A DNA stretch of 64,000 bases from Nocardia vinacea (GTDB taxonomy: Bacteria; Actinomycetota; Actinomycetes; Mycobacteriales; Mycobacteriaceae): NCBI RefSeq assembly GCF_035920345.1, contig NZ_CP109149.1, positions 5,890,001 through 5,954,000 of the forward strand, read 5' to 3'. The notes beneath the pieces are model-generated. The model made no database searches, had not been told where the DNA came from, and worked only from the letters and a program-made list of their open reading frames with translations. A program made the position numbers and the translations under genes. How positions within the stretch are numbered: position 1 is the first letter of the stretch; the number at the start of each line of letters is the position of its first letter. Of the stretch, positions 9,100 to 18,006 are shown piece by piece.

Positions 9100-9753
9100 T
9101 CAGGCCAAACGCTGGAGGAGTCCGGTGGCATCGGCGCGGAGGCCGTCCAGATCACCGCGCCAGCCGAGCATGCGCATGATCGCGTCGGGAATGGTGCGTT
9201 CGGCGTGGGCGGGTGCGCTGCCCTCGTCCGAGCGGATGTTGATCACCGTCTCCACGAGCCGGAACGGCAGGGACTCGGCCCCTGGCACGCCTGCCTCGGC
9301 AGCGACCGCCGCCGCCAAAGTTTCGTAGTGCCCGCGCAATTCGTCGCGGCGTAATCGAAAGGCGGCGAAGCGTTCGGTGCGCAATTCCGGAAGTAGGTAG
9401 AGCGCACCGAGATTCCGATGCGACGCGCACAGCTGGCGCACGTCGAACCAGGCCAGCGCGTACAACCGGGTGTGCGCAGGCTCCGGCACCGCACGTATGC
9501 GTTCGGCGAGATCCAAGGGGCCTGCGATGGTTTCGGCGAGCAGTGCGTCGAGGATGTCGTCCTTGGATGCGAAGTGATGGTAGAGCGAAGCCTGCCGGAT
9601 ACCGACCGCATCCGCGACCGCACGCGTCGAGGTATTGGCGTAGCCATTGGTGGTGAACAGTTCTCCGGCGGCGTCGAGGATCTCGGCGCGTGGCGTCCGG
9701 CCGCGCCGGGGGCGCTGGTCGAGACGGGGACGGCCGGGACCGAGATTTGCCAC
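9100..9753 (-). CDS. TetR family transcriptional regulator
   Basis: A 217-residue TetR repressor. The N-terminal helix-turn-helix is clear at residues about 20-66 (RAEILDAAGELFTTNGYANT, then VADAVGIRQASLYHHFASKD). The C-terminal part is a generic ligand-binding domain. It starts with GTG at 9753; the nearby ATG at 9761 is out of frame. It is divergent from the amino acid permease gene, and a perfect 16-bp palindrome (9802-9817) lies between them. This suggests it represses itself and possibly the permease and downstream DUF1989-carboxyltransferase genes. Confidence 0.9.
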   Translation of the reverse strand: MANLGPGRPRLDQRPRRGRTPRAEILDAAGELFTTNGYANTSTRAVADAVGIRQASLYHHFASKDDILDALLAETIAGPLDLAERIRAVPEPAHTRLYALAWFDVRQLCASHRNLGALYLLPELRTERFAAFRLRRDELRGHYETLAAAVAAEAGVPGAESLPFRLVETVINIRSDEGSAPAHAERTIPDAIMRMLGWRGDLDGLRADATGLLQRLA

Positions 9754-9801
9754 GACGCCATTCTGACACTGCGTCCGACATGGCCGACCGCCGCCATAGC
9801 G

Positions 9802-9817
9802 ATCAGACCGGTCTGAT
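9802..9817. promoter_or_regulatory. Perfect 16-bp palindrome, likely TetR operator
   Basis: ATCAGACCGGTCTGAT is fully self-complementary and contains the AGACCGGTCT core seen in many actinobacterial TetR operators. It lies 48 bp upstream of the TetR start and 168 bp upstream of the permease start. Confidence 0.8.
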
Positions 9818-9985
9818 GTTTCCAGTGCGATTGCCCAGGTGTGAGGTTTCTGTCACTCGATAGAAATCCAGGCAACGCAGAAGTTACCGGCGTTCCCGGA
9901 AGCGATACACGAGGGACACCGAAAGCGCGATCGCGAACGCAAAACTGTCATGCGATAGGTATTGGCCGCTCGCGAAGGAACCCCC

Positions 9986-11521
9986 ATGGCCACCAGAGTT
10001 GATTCCCCCGCCCCCGTCCTCCCACCGCCCGCCAGCCAGGACAATGCCGACCTGGCCGGCTTCGGCTATCAGCCGGTGCTACACCGCAAGCTCGGCCGCT
10101 ATGCCTCATTCGCGGCCGGATTCTCCTTCGTCTCGATCCTCACCACGATCTTCCAGTTCTTCGGTTTCGGCTATTCGTTCGGCGGGGCCGCATTCTTCTG
10201 GACCTGGCCGGTCGTGTTCGTCGGACAGTTCCTGGTCGCGCTGAACTTCGCCGAACTGGCCGCGCGCTACCCGATTTCGGGCTGTATCTACCAGTGGTCG
10301 CGACGGCTCGGCGGCGAGGTCGTCGGCTGGTTCGCCGGATGGATGATGGTCATCGCACAGATCGTCACGGCCGCCGCTGCGGCAATCGCGCTACAGGTGG
10401 TGCTGCCATCGATCTGGAGCGGATTCCAGATCGTCGGCGACGACACCGCGCTCACCTCGACCTCCGGCGCCACAAACGCGGCGCTGCTCGGCAGCGTCCT
10501 GCTGGTGTTCACCACGGTGATCAATGTGATCGGCATCGATCTGATGGCGCGGATCAATTCCATCGGCGTCACCGTGGAGATCATCGGCGTGCTGGCGATC
10601 ATCGCGCTGTTCTTCACCCACACCGAGCGTGGACCGGGCGTGGTGCTGCAAACCGATCAAGCCGCACCCGGGCCGTATTGGGCGGCGTTCCTCGTCTCCG
10701 GTCTGATGGCCGCCTATGTGATGGTCGGATTCGACTCCGCCGGAGAGCTTTCCGAGGAAACCAAGAATCCGCGCCGGGTCGCGCCGCGCACGATTCTGAC
10801 CGCGCTGTCGGTCTCCGCGCTCGGCGGTGGATTGCTGCTGCTCGGTGCGTTGATGGCGGCGCCGAGTCTGGATGACGGTTCGTTGGGCACCGAGGGCCTC
10901 GCCTATGTGCTCACCTCGAAGCTGGACAGCCCGGCGGGCAAGGTATTACTCGGATGCGTCGCGGTGGCGATTACGGTGTGCACCTTGGCAATTCAGACCG
11001 CAGGCTCGCGGCTGATGTTCTCGATGGCGCGAGACGGCAAGTTGCCCTTCGCCCGTCGTCTGGCCGTGGTGCATCCGCGCTTCGGCACACCGGTGCTGCC
11101 CGCGGTGATCATCGGTGTGCTCGGTATCGGTCTGCTGGTGCTCAATCTCGGCAATGCGGCGATCTTCGCCACCCTGGCCAGTGTCTGCATCGTGACGCTC
11201 TATCTGGCGTATCTGCTGGTCACGGTGCCGCTGCTGATGCGGCGGATCAGGGGTTGGGACAGTGCTGCTGTCGGGCTGTTCAGCCTGGGGCGCTTCGGAA
11301 TTCCGATCAACGCACTCGCCGTCGTCTGGGGCGTCGCGATGGCGGTGAACCTGGCCTGGCCGCGTGCCGAGGTGTACACACCGAATGGCGGCGGCTGGTG
11401 GATGCTCTGGGCCGCACCGCTTTTCGTGGTGATTGTGGTCGCTGTCGGAGTTGTCGTGCATCGCATCGTCAATGCCGGTCCAAGTACCGAAAGTCTCGAA
11501 CCCGCTCCCCAGCCGGCCTGA
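9986..11521 (+). CDS. APC superfamily amino acid/amine permease
   Basis: A 511-residue integral membrane transporter with about 12 hydrophobic segments. The N-terminal region LGRYASFAAGFSFVSILTTI and the QYWSR-like YPISGCIYQWSRRLGGEVVG loop are typical of the APC amino acid/choline/GABA permeases. The C-terminal half has SAGELSEETKNPRRVAPRTI, a hallmark of the family. The ATG at 9986 follows a GAAGGAA ribosome site. Members of this family are often found beside urea-carboxylase-type clusters, and here two DUF1989 genes and a carboxyltransferase follow. It may import the nitrogen compound processed by them. The first transmembrane segment follows an unusually long polar N-terminus of about 45 residues. 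Confidence 0.9.
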   Translation: MATRVDSPAPVLPPPASQDNADLAGFGYQPVLHRKLGRYASFAAGFSFVSILTTIFQFFGFGYSFGGAAFFWTWPVVFVGQFLVALNFAELAARYPISGCIYQWSRRLGGEVVGWFAGWMMVIAQIVTAAAAAIALQVVLPSIWSGFQIVGDDTALTSTSGATNAALLGSVLLVFTTVINVIGIDLMARINSIGVTVEIIGVLAIIALFFTHTERGPGVVLQTDQAAPGPYWAAFLVSGLMAAYVMVGFDSAGELSEETKNPRRVAPRTILTALSVSALGGGLLLLGALMAAPSLDDGSLGTEGLAYVLTSKLDSPAGKVLLGCVAVAITVCTLAIQTAGSRLMFSMARDGKLPFARRLAVVHPRFGTPVLPAVIIGVLGIGLLVLNLGNAAIFATLASVCIVTLYLAYLLVTVPLLMRRIRGWDSAAVGLFSLGRFGIPINALAVVWGVAMAVNLAWPRAEVYTPNGGGWWMLWAAPLFVVIVVAVGVVVHRIVNAGPSTESLEPAPQPA

Positions 11522-11526
11522 CCGGG

Positions 11527-11561
11527 TGCGCGGTGGTGGCCTCGACGACCGCCACCGCGCA
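11527..11561 (+). terminator. Hairpin after the permease gene
   Basis: A 10-bp perfect stem (TGCGCGGTGG at 11527-11536 and CCACCGCGCA at 11552-11561) with a 15-nt loop lies 5 bp after the permease stop. There is no T tract, so it may attenuate or stabilise the transcript rather than terminate it fully. Confidence 0.5.
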
Positions 11562-11709
11562 GCATCCGACCAAGTGGCACACACGGACTCGCCCGAACAG
11601 CAGCCGATCGCGCCGAACCCGGTCCCCGAAACGTATCGAGCACTCGCGGAGCACTTTTCGCGGCACAAGAGTTCGGTAGCACGAACGAACCCGCACCGAA
11701 AGGACAACG

Positions 11710-12459
11710 ATGACCAGCACAGCCTCCACTACCGGAGCGCGCGCGCACGCGAGGTCGCAAGCGGCCGCAGCAACCATCTCGGGGCCGCAGGTGCCGGACA
11801 ATGTCGCTGCATCGAAAATCACTTACGCCCAACGTATTCCGGCCGGTGGATATGCGAGTGTCGTACTCGGTCGCGGAACCAGGCTCCGCTTGCGGGACCC
11901 CGCCGGAGCCGCATGCGCGCACGTGTTGTTGTTGCGGGCCGACGCACTGTGGGAGCGGCTCAATGTCGCCGATATCGTGAAGGTGCCGTGGCAGGCGTAT
12001 CTGGGCACCGGACATCCACTGCTCTCGGATCAGGGTCGGGTGCTGGCCACCGTTGTCGCCGACACCTCCGGTCGGCACGACACGCTGTGCGGCCCGACGC
12101 CCGAAGGCCGCGCGCTGCTGCGGCTCGCGGGCGCCAAGCAGGGACTCCAACCACGGGATATCGGGCCGACCGTGTCCTTCTTCCGCGGCGTCCGCGTCGA
12201 ATCCGATGGTGTGCTGACCGCCACCGGTAGCGCGGGCGCGGGTTCCTCGGTCGACCTGCTCATCCATCTGCCACTGGTGCTGCTCGTGGCCGACACGGCA
12301 CACCCGCTCGATGACCGGCCCGCGACGGATCTCGACATCGTTGCCTGGTCTGCGCCGGAAGAGCTTGCCGTGCAGCACAATTCCGATCCGGAGTATCTGC
12401 GGGCCGTGGAAAACACCGAACAGGCCTGGACGGCCGCGACTCTGGAGGTAGGGGCATGA
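11710..12459 (+). CDS. DUF1989 protein, urea-amidolyase-associated protein 1 / CgdA-like
   Basis: A 249-residue DUF1989 protein. The core (about residues 35-230) shows the family pattern of a start YAQRIPAGGYASVVLGRGTR, an internal TSGRHDTLCGPTPEG and a late VSFFRGVRVESDGVL. Paired DUF1989 proteins next to urea-carboxylase-like enzymes are known as urea-amidolyase-associated proteins. In guanidine degraders such pairs form carboxyguanidine deiminase (CgdAB). That function is inferred from the pairing, not proved. The ATG at 11710 follows GAAAGGA. The first 35 residues are Ala/Thr-rich and outside the fold. The stop overlaps the start of the second DUF1989 gene (ATGA). Confidence 0.85.
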   Translation: MTSTASTTGARAHARSQAAAATISGPQVPDNVAASKITYAQRIPAGGYASVVLGRGTRLRLRDPAGAACAHVLLLRADALWERLNVADIVKVPWQAYLGTGHPLLSDQGRVLATVVADTSGRHDTLCGPTPEGRALLRLAGAKQGLQPRDIGPTVSFFRGVRVESDGVLTATGSAGAGSSVDLLIHLPLVLLVADTAHPLDDRPATDLDIVAWSAPEELAVQHNSDPEYLRAVENTEQAWTAATLEVGA

Positions 12460-13076
12460 TCTCGGCACCGACCCGCACCATTGTGCTCGACGAAACCGTG
12501 CCGGCGTGCGCGCCATGGTCGACTGTGGTCCGCGCGGGCGATCAGCTCGAAATCATCGACCTGCACGGCAATCAGGCGGTGGACTGCCTGTTGTACTCGG
12601 CCGCCGACCACACCGATCGCTACAGCGCGCAAGCCACCATTACCGCACAGCGCAATATCTTCCTCGGCACGGGAAGTGTGCTGCGCACCGATGCGGGCAC
12701 CGCGATCATGACCGTGCTCGCCGACGAGGTCGGCAACCACGACACCATCGCGGGCGCCTGCTCCCAGGAGTCGAATACGCTGCGCTACGGCCATCACACC
12801 CGCCACCAGCACGCCTGTGTGGAGAACTTCCTCACCGAGGCGCTGAAATGGGGCCTGGGCAAACGGGATCTGGTGTCGAATATCAACTGGTTCATGAATG
12901 TCCCGGTCGAGGCCGACGGCACCCTCGGCATTGTCGACGGATTGTCCGCTCCGGGAAAGAAGATCACGCTGCGCGCCGAGATCGACACGTTGGTGCTGGT
13001 GTCGAATTGCCCGCAGATCAATAACCCCTGCAACGGCTTCGATCCCACTCCGGTGCGGATGGTGGTGACCCGATGA
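12456..13076 (+). CDS. DUF1989 protein, urea-amidolyase-associated protein 2 / CgdB-like
   Basis: A 206-residue DUF1989 protein, the second of the pair. It carries the family segments DLHGNQAVDCLLYSA, DEVGNHDTIAGACSQESNTL with conserved His/Asp/Cys, RDLVSNINWFMNVPVEADG, and the C-terminal motif SNCPQINNPCNGFDPTP with two conserved Cys that likely bind metal. It overlaps its neighbours on both sides by four bases (ATGA at 12456 and at 13073), so the three genes are translationally coupled. Together with the preceding gene it may form a carboxyguanidine deiminase-like complex. Confidence 0.88.
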   Translation: MISAPTRTIVLDETVPACAPWSTVVRAGDQLEIIDLHGNQAVDCLLYSAADHTDRYSAQATITAQRNIFLGTGSVLRTDAGTAIMTVLADEVGNHDTIAGACSQESNTLRYGHHTRHQHACVENFLTEALKWGLGKRDLVSNINWFMNVPVEADGTLGIVDGLSAPGKKITLRAEIDTLVLVSNCPQINNPCNGFDPTPVRMVVTR

Positions 13077-15292
13077 TCGCGACCGACTTGTCCGCGACCG
13101 GTGCTGCGAAGCCGGTCGGGTCGTCGGCACTGCCGATCGACGAGCATTCGATCGTCGCGGATGGCACCCCTGGGCAGTTCCGGGCGAATATCAGCGTCGA
13201 CACGGCGGAAGCGTCTGAGATCACCTCCGCCGCTGCGGGATCCGCCGAGCACAACACGAACGGCAGGCTGGAATCGGCCGATTCGGTCGGCCGGAACGAC
13301 CTCGAAGTTATCGGCGACACCAAGTCGCGGATCGAAGTGCTGCGGCCGGGAATGCTGACGACCGTGCAGGATTGGCCGGGCCGGATCGGATACTGGCATA
13401 TCGGCGTTCCGCCGTCGGGACCGATGGACGATCTGTCGTTCCGGCTCGGCAACCGCGTACTCGGCAATCCCGAGGGCGCGGCGGGCCTCGAGTGCACACT
13501 CGGCGGTCCCGCGCTGAAGTTTTCTACGCCGACCTGGGTGTGTGTCACCGGTGCGCCGACTGATGTCACCGTGAACGGGACCCGCGTCCAGCAGTGGCGA
13601 ACGGTGCTGGTCCCGGCGGATGGAACTCTCGATATCGGTGCAATAAGCGGACCGGGCATGCGCTGCTATGTGCTTGTCGCGGGTGGTATTCAACTGCCCG
13701 AATATCTGGGCAGCGCAGCCACATTCACGCTCGGAAAGTTTGGCGGCAGCACGGGTACTGCGTTGCGTGCCGGTGAAATGCTGCCGCTAGGCATGCATCA
13801 GGGCCGGGTGGCGGCGGCGGTGCCGATGGAGGAGCAGCCCGTCCTCACCCGGCGGTGGGAATTGGCCGTCACCGAAGGTCCGCACGGCGCACCGGAGTTC
13901 TTCACCCGCAATGACTTCGACACGATTATCGGCACAGACTACGAGGTGCATTTCAACTCCGATCGCACCGGAGTGCGATTGATCGGCCCGAAACCGGAAT
14001 GGGCCAGGACCGATGGGGGCGAAGCCGGACTGCACCCGTCCAATATCCACGACACCCCGTATTCGGTTGGGGCGCTGGACTTCACCGGCGATACGCCGAT
14101 CCTGCTCGGCCCCGACGGACCCAGCCTCGGCGGCTTCGTCTGCCCGGTGACGGTGGTCGCCGCCGACCGATGGAAACTCGGTCAGCTCGCCCCCGGCGAT
14201 GCCGTGCGCTTCGTCCCGATCCGCAGCGATCGCGCCGCCTCGGTTCGCGAACTCGGTCCGGCCCGGCGCGCCGCATGGCCCACGGTGCTCTCCCCCGGCG
14301 GCGATGGTGATGACGGTGTACTGCGCCGCACCGATGTCGACGACGAGGCCGGGGTGACCTACCGCCGTCAGGGCGATGACGGCGTACTCGTCGAATACGG
14401 CGCCATGACACTGGATCTCGGGCTTCGCGCCCGCGTGCACGCCTTGCACCAGCACCTGCTCGAGGTCGGTGTGCGCGGTGTGACGGAGCTGACGCCCGGT
14501 GTCCGTTCGCTGCAGATCCGAGTCGATACGACGGTCATGCCGGTCCACGCGCTACTCGATCTGCTCACCGAGGCCGAACAGCGCATCCCCGCCTCCGACC
14601 GGCTCGTGGTGCCGAGCCGCACCGTGCACCTGCCGCTGTCCTGGGACGATCCAGCCACGAGGGAGGCGATCACCCGCTATATGCACGGTGTGCGCGCGGA
14701 CGCACCCTGGTGCCCGTGGAATATCGAATTCATCCGGCGCATGAACGGATTGGCTTCGGTACAGGACGTCTACGACACCGTCTTCGGGGCCGAATACCTG
14801 GTCCTCGGGCTCGGCGACGTCTATCTCGGCGCACCGGTCGCCACCCCGACCGACCCACGCCACCGGCTTGTCACCACGAAGTACAACCCGGCCCGCACCT
14901 GGACTCCCGAGAATGCCGTCGGCATCGGCGGCGCGTACCTGTGCATCTACGGGATGGAAGGTCCCGGCGGCTACCAATTCGTCGGCCGCACAACCCAAGT
15001 CTGGAACCACCGTCACCCCGGCCATGCGAGCGACGAATCCCCCTGGTTGTTGCGCTATTTCGATCGGATCCACTGGTATCCGGTCGAGGCCGATGAACTC
15101 CTCGACCTGCGCGCCGATTTCGCGGCGGGCAATGTCCAGGTGCGGGCCGAGGACGGCGAGTTCGCGCTCGCCGACTATCGGAAGTTCCTGTCCGACAATG
15201 CCGAATCCATCGACGGATTCCGCGCGGTACAGGCCGAAGCCTTTGCCGCCGAACGCGACTCTTGGCGGCAGGCCGGTGAACTCACCGCCTGA
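13073..15292 (+). CDS. Urea/guanidine carboxylase-like carboxyltransferase, lacking BC and BCCP domains
   Basis: A 739-residue protein matching only the carboxyltransferase part of urea carboxylase-type enzymes. Residues about 85-400 are the AHS2/KipA-like half (IEVLRPGMLTTVQDWPGRIG, GVPPSGPMDDLSFRLGNRV). Residues about 425-670 are the AHS1/KipI-like half (GVTELTPGVRSLQIRVD, YLVLGLGDVYLGAPVA, GGAYLCIYGMEGPGGYQFVG). Full enzymes have about 1,200 residues, with an N-terminal biotin carboxylase and a C-terminal biotin carrier domain. Here the first 84 residues are low-complexity filler, and the protein ends (RDSWRQAGELTA) exactly where the carrier domain would begin; no AMKM biotin site exists. 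Biotin carboxylase and carrier must come from elsewhere, or the enzyme is decayed. No allophanate hydrolase is nearby. Confidence 0.88.
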   Translation: MIATDLSATGAAKPVGSSALPIDEHSIVADGTPGQFRANISVDTAEASEITSAAAGSAEHNTNGRLESADSVGRNDLEVIGDTKSRIEVLRPGMLTTVQDWPGRIGYWHIGVPPSGPMDDLSFRLGNRVLGNPEGAAGLECTLGGPALKFSTPTWVCVTGAPTDVTVNGTRVQQWRTVLVPADGTLDIGAISGPGMRCYVLVAGGIQLPEYLGSAATFTLGKFGGSTGTALRAGEMLPLGMHQGRVAAAVPMEEQPVLTRRWELAVTEGPHGAPEFFTRNDFDTIIGTDYEVHFNSDRTGVRLIGPKPEWARTDGGEAGLHPSNIHDTPYSVGALDFTGDTPILLGPDGPSLGGFVCPVTVVAADRWKLGQLAPGDAVRFVPIRSDRAASVRELGPARRAAWPTVLSPGGDGDDGVLRRTDVDDEAGVTYRRQGDDGVLVEYGAMTLDLGLRARVHALHQHLLEVGVRGVTELTPGVRSLQIRVDTTVMPVHALLDLLTEAEQRIPASDRLVVPSRTVHLPLSWDDPATREAITRYMHGVRADAPWCPWNIEFIRRMNGLASVQDVYDTVFGAEYLVLGLGDVYLGAPVATPTDPRHRLVTTKYNPARTWTPENAVGIGGAYLCIYGMEGPGGYQFVGRTTQVWNHRHPGHASDESPWLLRYFDRIHWYPVEADELLDLRADFAAGNVQVRAEDGEFALADYRKFLSDNAESIDGFRAVQAEAFAAERDSWRQAGELTA

Positions 15293-15299
15293 TCGCGCA

Positions 15300-15452
15300 T
15301 TACCAGCCGAAGAGCTCCGCCGTATCGATGGCCTCGTCATCCCAGAGTTCCTCGATATGGCGTCGTTCGGCCTCCGGCAGACCCGGTGACCAGCCGCAGC
15401 GCCGCCAGAACTCTTCCCGATGTTGCTGAGTAATCCGTCTCGGCTCACTCAT
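15300..15452 (-). CDS. Small conserved-looking protein, 50 residues
   Basis: A 50-residue protein beginning MSEPRRITQQHREEFWRRCG and ending DDEAIDTAELFGW. It is charged, with several Trp, and has no membrane segment. A GAGGTGAG ribosome site lies five bases before the ATG at 15452 (an in-frame GTG at 15461 is an alternative). It lies 86 bp downstream of the epoxide hydrolase on the same strand and is convergent with the carboxyltransferase gene. The function is unknown. The codon pattern and ribosome site support a real gene. Confidence 0.6.
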   Translation of the reverse strand: MSEPRRITQQHREEFWRRCGWSPGLPEAERRHIEELWDDEAIDTAELFGW

Positions 15453-15538
15453 GGCGCTCACCTCTGCATTGCCACCGTCCTGCTGCCATTGATTGTGAGC
15501 CTGCTCCGGCCGCGACATGCCGGAACAGGCCCATGTTT

Positions 15539-16696
15539 TCAGCGCAGGTCGCGGAAGAATTCGCGGATATCGTCGGTCAGCAGTACCGGTTCCTCCAGGG
15601 CCGCGAAGTGTCCGCCGCGATCTACATCGGTCCAGCGGGTGATGGTGTTCTCGGTCTCGGAGTAACGGCGAATGACGATGTCGTGGGCAAAAACCAGCGC
15701 CGCGGTCGGCACACCGGAGTTCGGGTTGGTCGTGCCCCAGCCGCCGCGCTGCGCATAACCGACGTAGGCAGCCGAGCCAGCGGTGCCGTTGAGCCAGTAC
15801 AGCATCACATTGGTCAGCAGCCGATCCCGATCGATGACCTTGTCCGGGTCCACATTTCGCGGATAGGTCCACTCGCGAAACTTGTCCATGATCCAGGCGA
15901 GCTGGCCGATCGGCGAATCCACCAGCCCGTACGCCAAGGTCTGCGGTCGAGTGGACTGGATGGCGATGTAGCCGAACTCCTCCTGCATGAACGCCTGTAT
16001 GCGCCGGATCCGGTCGCGTTCGAGATCGGTCATGCTCGCCAACTCTTCTTCGGACAGTTGATGTGTCGGTGGGATCGGGGCGGGGCCACCATTGCAATGC
16101 ACTCCGACAACATGGTCCGGCGCGGCGCGGCCCACCTGCGGGCTGACGGATGCGCCGAGATCGCCGCCCTGAGTGCCGTAGCGTTCGTAGCCCAGCCTGC
16201 GCATGAGTTCGACCCATGCCGCGCCGATCCGCTCGAAAGTCCAGCCGTCGTCACTGACAGGTCCGGAGAAGCCGAAGCCCGGCAGCGATGGAATGACCAG
16301 GTGGAAGGCGTCGGCGGGATCGCCGCCGTGGGCGCGTGGGTCGGTGAGCAGTCCGATCACGTCGAGGAATTCGACGACCGAACCGGGCCAGCCGTGCGTC
16401 ATCAGCAGCGGCATGGCATCGGGCTCGGGCGAGCGGACGTGCAGGAAGTGGATGCGCTGTCCGTCGATCTCCGTGGTGAATTGCGGATAGGTGTTGAGCT
16501 GGGCCTCGGCAACGCGCCAGTCGTAGCCGGTGCGCCAGTAGTCGACCAGTTCGCGCAGCCAGGTGGTCGGCACGCCGATATCCCAGCCGTCGCCGGGCAG
16601 CGGTGCGGGCCAGCGCGCATTGTCGAGACGATTGCGCAGTTCATCGAGCTGCTGCTGGGGGATTTCGATGCGGAACGGGGTGATTTCTGTGCTCAT
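15539..16696 (-). CDS. Epoxide hydrolase (alpha/beta hydrolase, EHN domain)
   Basis: A 385-residue epoxide hydrolase. The N-terminal EHN domain (residues 1-110) has the signature [20 protein letters not shown] and [16 protein letters not shown]. The hydrolase core shows the oxyanion motif [11 protein letters not shown], the nucleophile Asp in [13 protein letters not shown], and the catalytic His in [12 protein letters not shown]. The family opens epoxide rings to diols. The start is the ATG at 16696, seven codons inside the open frame, matching the usual start [12 protein letters not shown]. It is divergent from the WYL regulator at 16760 with 63 bp between starts. Confidence 0.92.
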   Translation of the reverse strand: MSTEITPFRIEIPQQQLDELRNRLDNARWPAPLPGDGWDIGVPTTWLRELVDYWRTGYDWRVAEAQLNTYPQFTTEIDGQRIHFLHVRSPEPDAMPLLMTHGWPGSVVEFLDVIGLLTDPRAHGGDPADAFHLVIPSLPGFGFSGPVSDDGWTFERIGAAWVELMRRLGYERYGTQGGDLGASVSPQVGRAAPDHVVGVHCNGGPAPIPPTHQLSEEELASMTDLERDRIRRIQAFMQEEFGYIAIQSTRPQTLAYGLVDSPIGQLAWIMDKFREWTYPRNVDPDKVIDRDRLLTNVMLYWLNGTAGSAAYVGYAQRGGWGTTNPNSGVPTAALVFAHDIVIRRYSETENTITRWTDVDRGGHFAALEEPVLLTDDIREFFRDLR

Positions 16697-16759
16697 GAGA
16701 ACCACACTATGAGCCACCTAGGACAGTTTCGGCCCTAGGCTTGCGGCAGACTGTCAGCC

Positions 16760-17710
16760 ATGTTGGAAACCTCCGCGCGCCTGCTGCGATTGCTGTCGCT
16801 ATTGCAGACGCCTCGCGACTGGACCGGCACCGATCTCGCCGAACGCCTCGAGGTCGATGTGCGCACAGTGCGTCGCGATATCGATAAGTTGCGCAATCTC
16901 GGCTATCCGGTCGACGCGACCGCCGGTGTCGCGGGATACCGCCTCGGGGCGGGTGCGAAACTGCCGCCGCTGCTGCTCGACGACGATGAGGCGGTGGCCG
17001 TTGCCGTCGGGTTGCGCACCGCGGCGGGTGGCACCATCGCGGGCATCGCGGACAGCTCGTTGCGCGCGCTCACCAAACTCGAGCAGGTACTGCCGTCGAG
17101 GCTGCGGCATCGGGTCAGCCTGCTCCAATCGGTCACCGTCACAGTGCCTTCCGCGGGTCCCATCGTCGATCCCGATGTGCTGACCGCCGTCGCCGGTGCC
17201 ATCCGCGACAATCATCGCCTGCGCTTCGACTACCGAACCCACGGCGGCACCACATCATTGCGCACCGCCGAACCGCATCGCCTGGTGCACACCGGTCGGC
17301 ACTGGTACCTCGTCGGTTGGGATATCGACCGCGCGGACTGGCGCACCTATCGCGTCGACCGTCTGCGCCCCCGCATTCCCACCGGCCCGCGCTTCACCCC
17401 GCGCGAACCACCCGAAACCGACCTGGCCCACTACATCACCAGCGGCACAACAACTTCCCCCTACCGCTATGCCGCCCGCGTCACCCTGTATGTACCCGCC
17501 CAGGTCGCCGCAGAACGCATCGCCCCGACCGTCGGCGTCATCGAGGCCATCGACGACCAGACCTGCCTACTCCGCACCGGCGCCAACTCGCTCGACGAAC
17601 TGGCCATCTACATAGCGACTTTCGGCTTCGACTGCCGAATCCACGAACCCGCCGAACTGATTGCCCATGTCCGCGAACTCACCAACCGCCTCACCGCGGC
17701 GATCGACTAG
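16760..17710 (+). CDS. YafY-type WYL-domain transcriptional regulator
   Basis: A 316-residue regulator. It has an N-terminal HTH_11 winged helix (residues about 5-55: SARLLRLLSLLQTPRDWTGT, RLEVDVRTVRRDIDKLRNLG) followed by a WYL domain. In the WYL domain, RLRFDYRTHGG and HRLVHTGRHWYLVGWDIDR match the family, and YRVDRLR follows. A C-terminal WCX-like segment completes the protein. Such proteins sense small ligands or nucleotides and act as repressors or activators. The divergent arrangement with the epoxide hydrolase suggests direct control of that gene. Confidence 0.92.
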   Translation: MLETSARLLRLLSLLQTPRDWTGTDLAERLEVDVRTVRRDIDKLRNLGYPVDATAGVAGYRLGAGAKLPPLLLDDDEAVAVAVGLRTAAGGTIAGIADSSLRALTKLEQVLPSRLRHRVSLLQSVTVTVPSAGPIVDPDVLTAVAGAIRDNHRLRFDYRTHGGTTSLRTAEPHRLVHTGRHWYLVGWDIDRADWRTYRVDRLRPRIPTGPRFTPREPPETDLAHYITSGTTTSPYRYAARVTLYVPAQVAAERIAPTVGVIEAIDDQTCLLRTGANSLDELAIYIATFGFDCRIHEPAELIAHVRELTNRLTAAID

Positions 17711-18006
17711 CGGCACACCGGTACGGCGGCGACGGTCTAGATTCGAGGACCGCACCGGGTACGGCGAGTCCGGCCCACCTTGGCGAGGGTGATGGCAGGC
17801 GGATTCGGCCGTCGGCCCAACACTTCGCCGAACGCCGCGAATCCAACCGATATCGGCTGGCCGTCGACAATCAGAATCGTCCACTTTGAGACGTGCTGGA
17901 TGGATGCGCCTGCGGCTTCGAGGCAGGTCACCTCGCCAACGCCTGCCGGTTGCGCGGGGTCCGGTCCGGCCAACTGTCCGTCGGCCCAGGAAGGGATTTC
18001 GGTGTT
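17711..18006. other. Gap without a supported gene
   Basis: These 296 bp hold only short overlapping open frames on both strands, none with a ribosome site, recognisable family or unambiguous codon bias. No clear terminator hairpin is seen between the WYL regulator and the convergent MarR gene. Confidence 0.5.

Noticed and set aside
9830..9985. Possible guanidine-I (ykkC) riboswitch before the permease, suggested by ACACGAGGGACA
   Set aside because: Only one segment resembles the conserved core; I could not place the other conserved helices or the usual GGUCCGAGAG-like element. A covariance-model search would decide.
15300..16217. Long minus-strand open frame antisense-like over the epoxide hydrolase
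   Set aside because: It is an alternative frame of the hydrolase region with Arg-rich, motif-free translation; only its last 50 codons (a separate small gene) look real.
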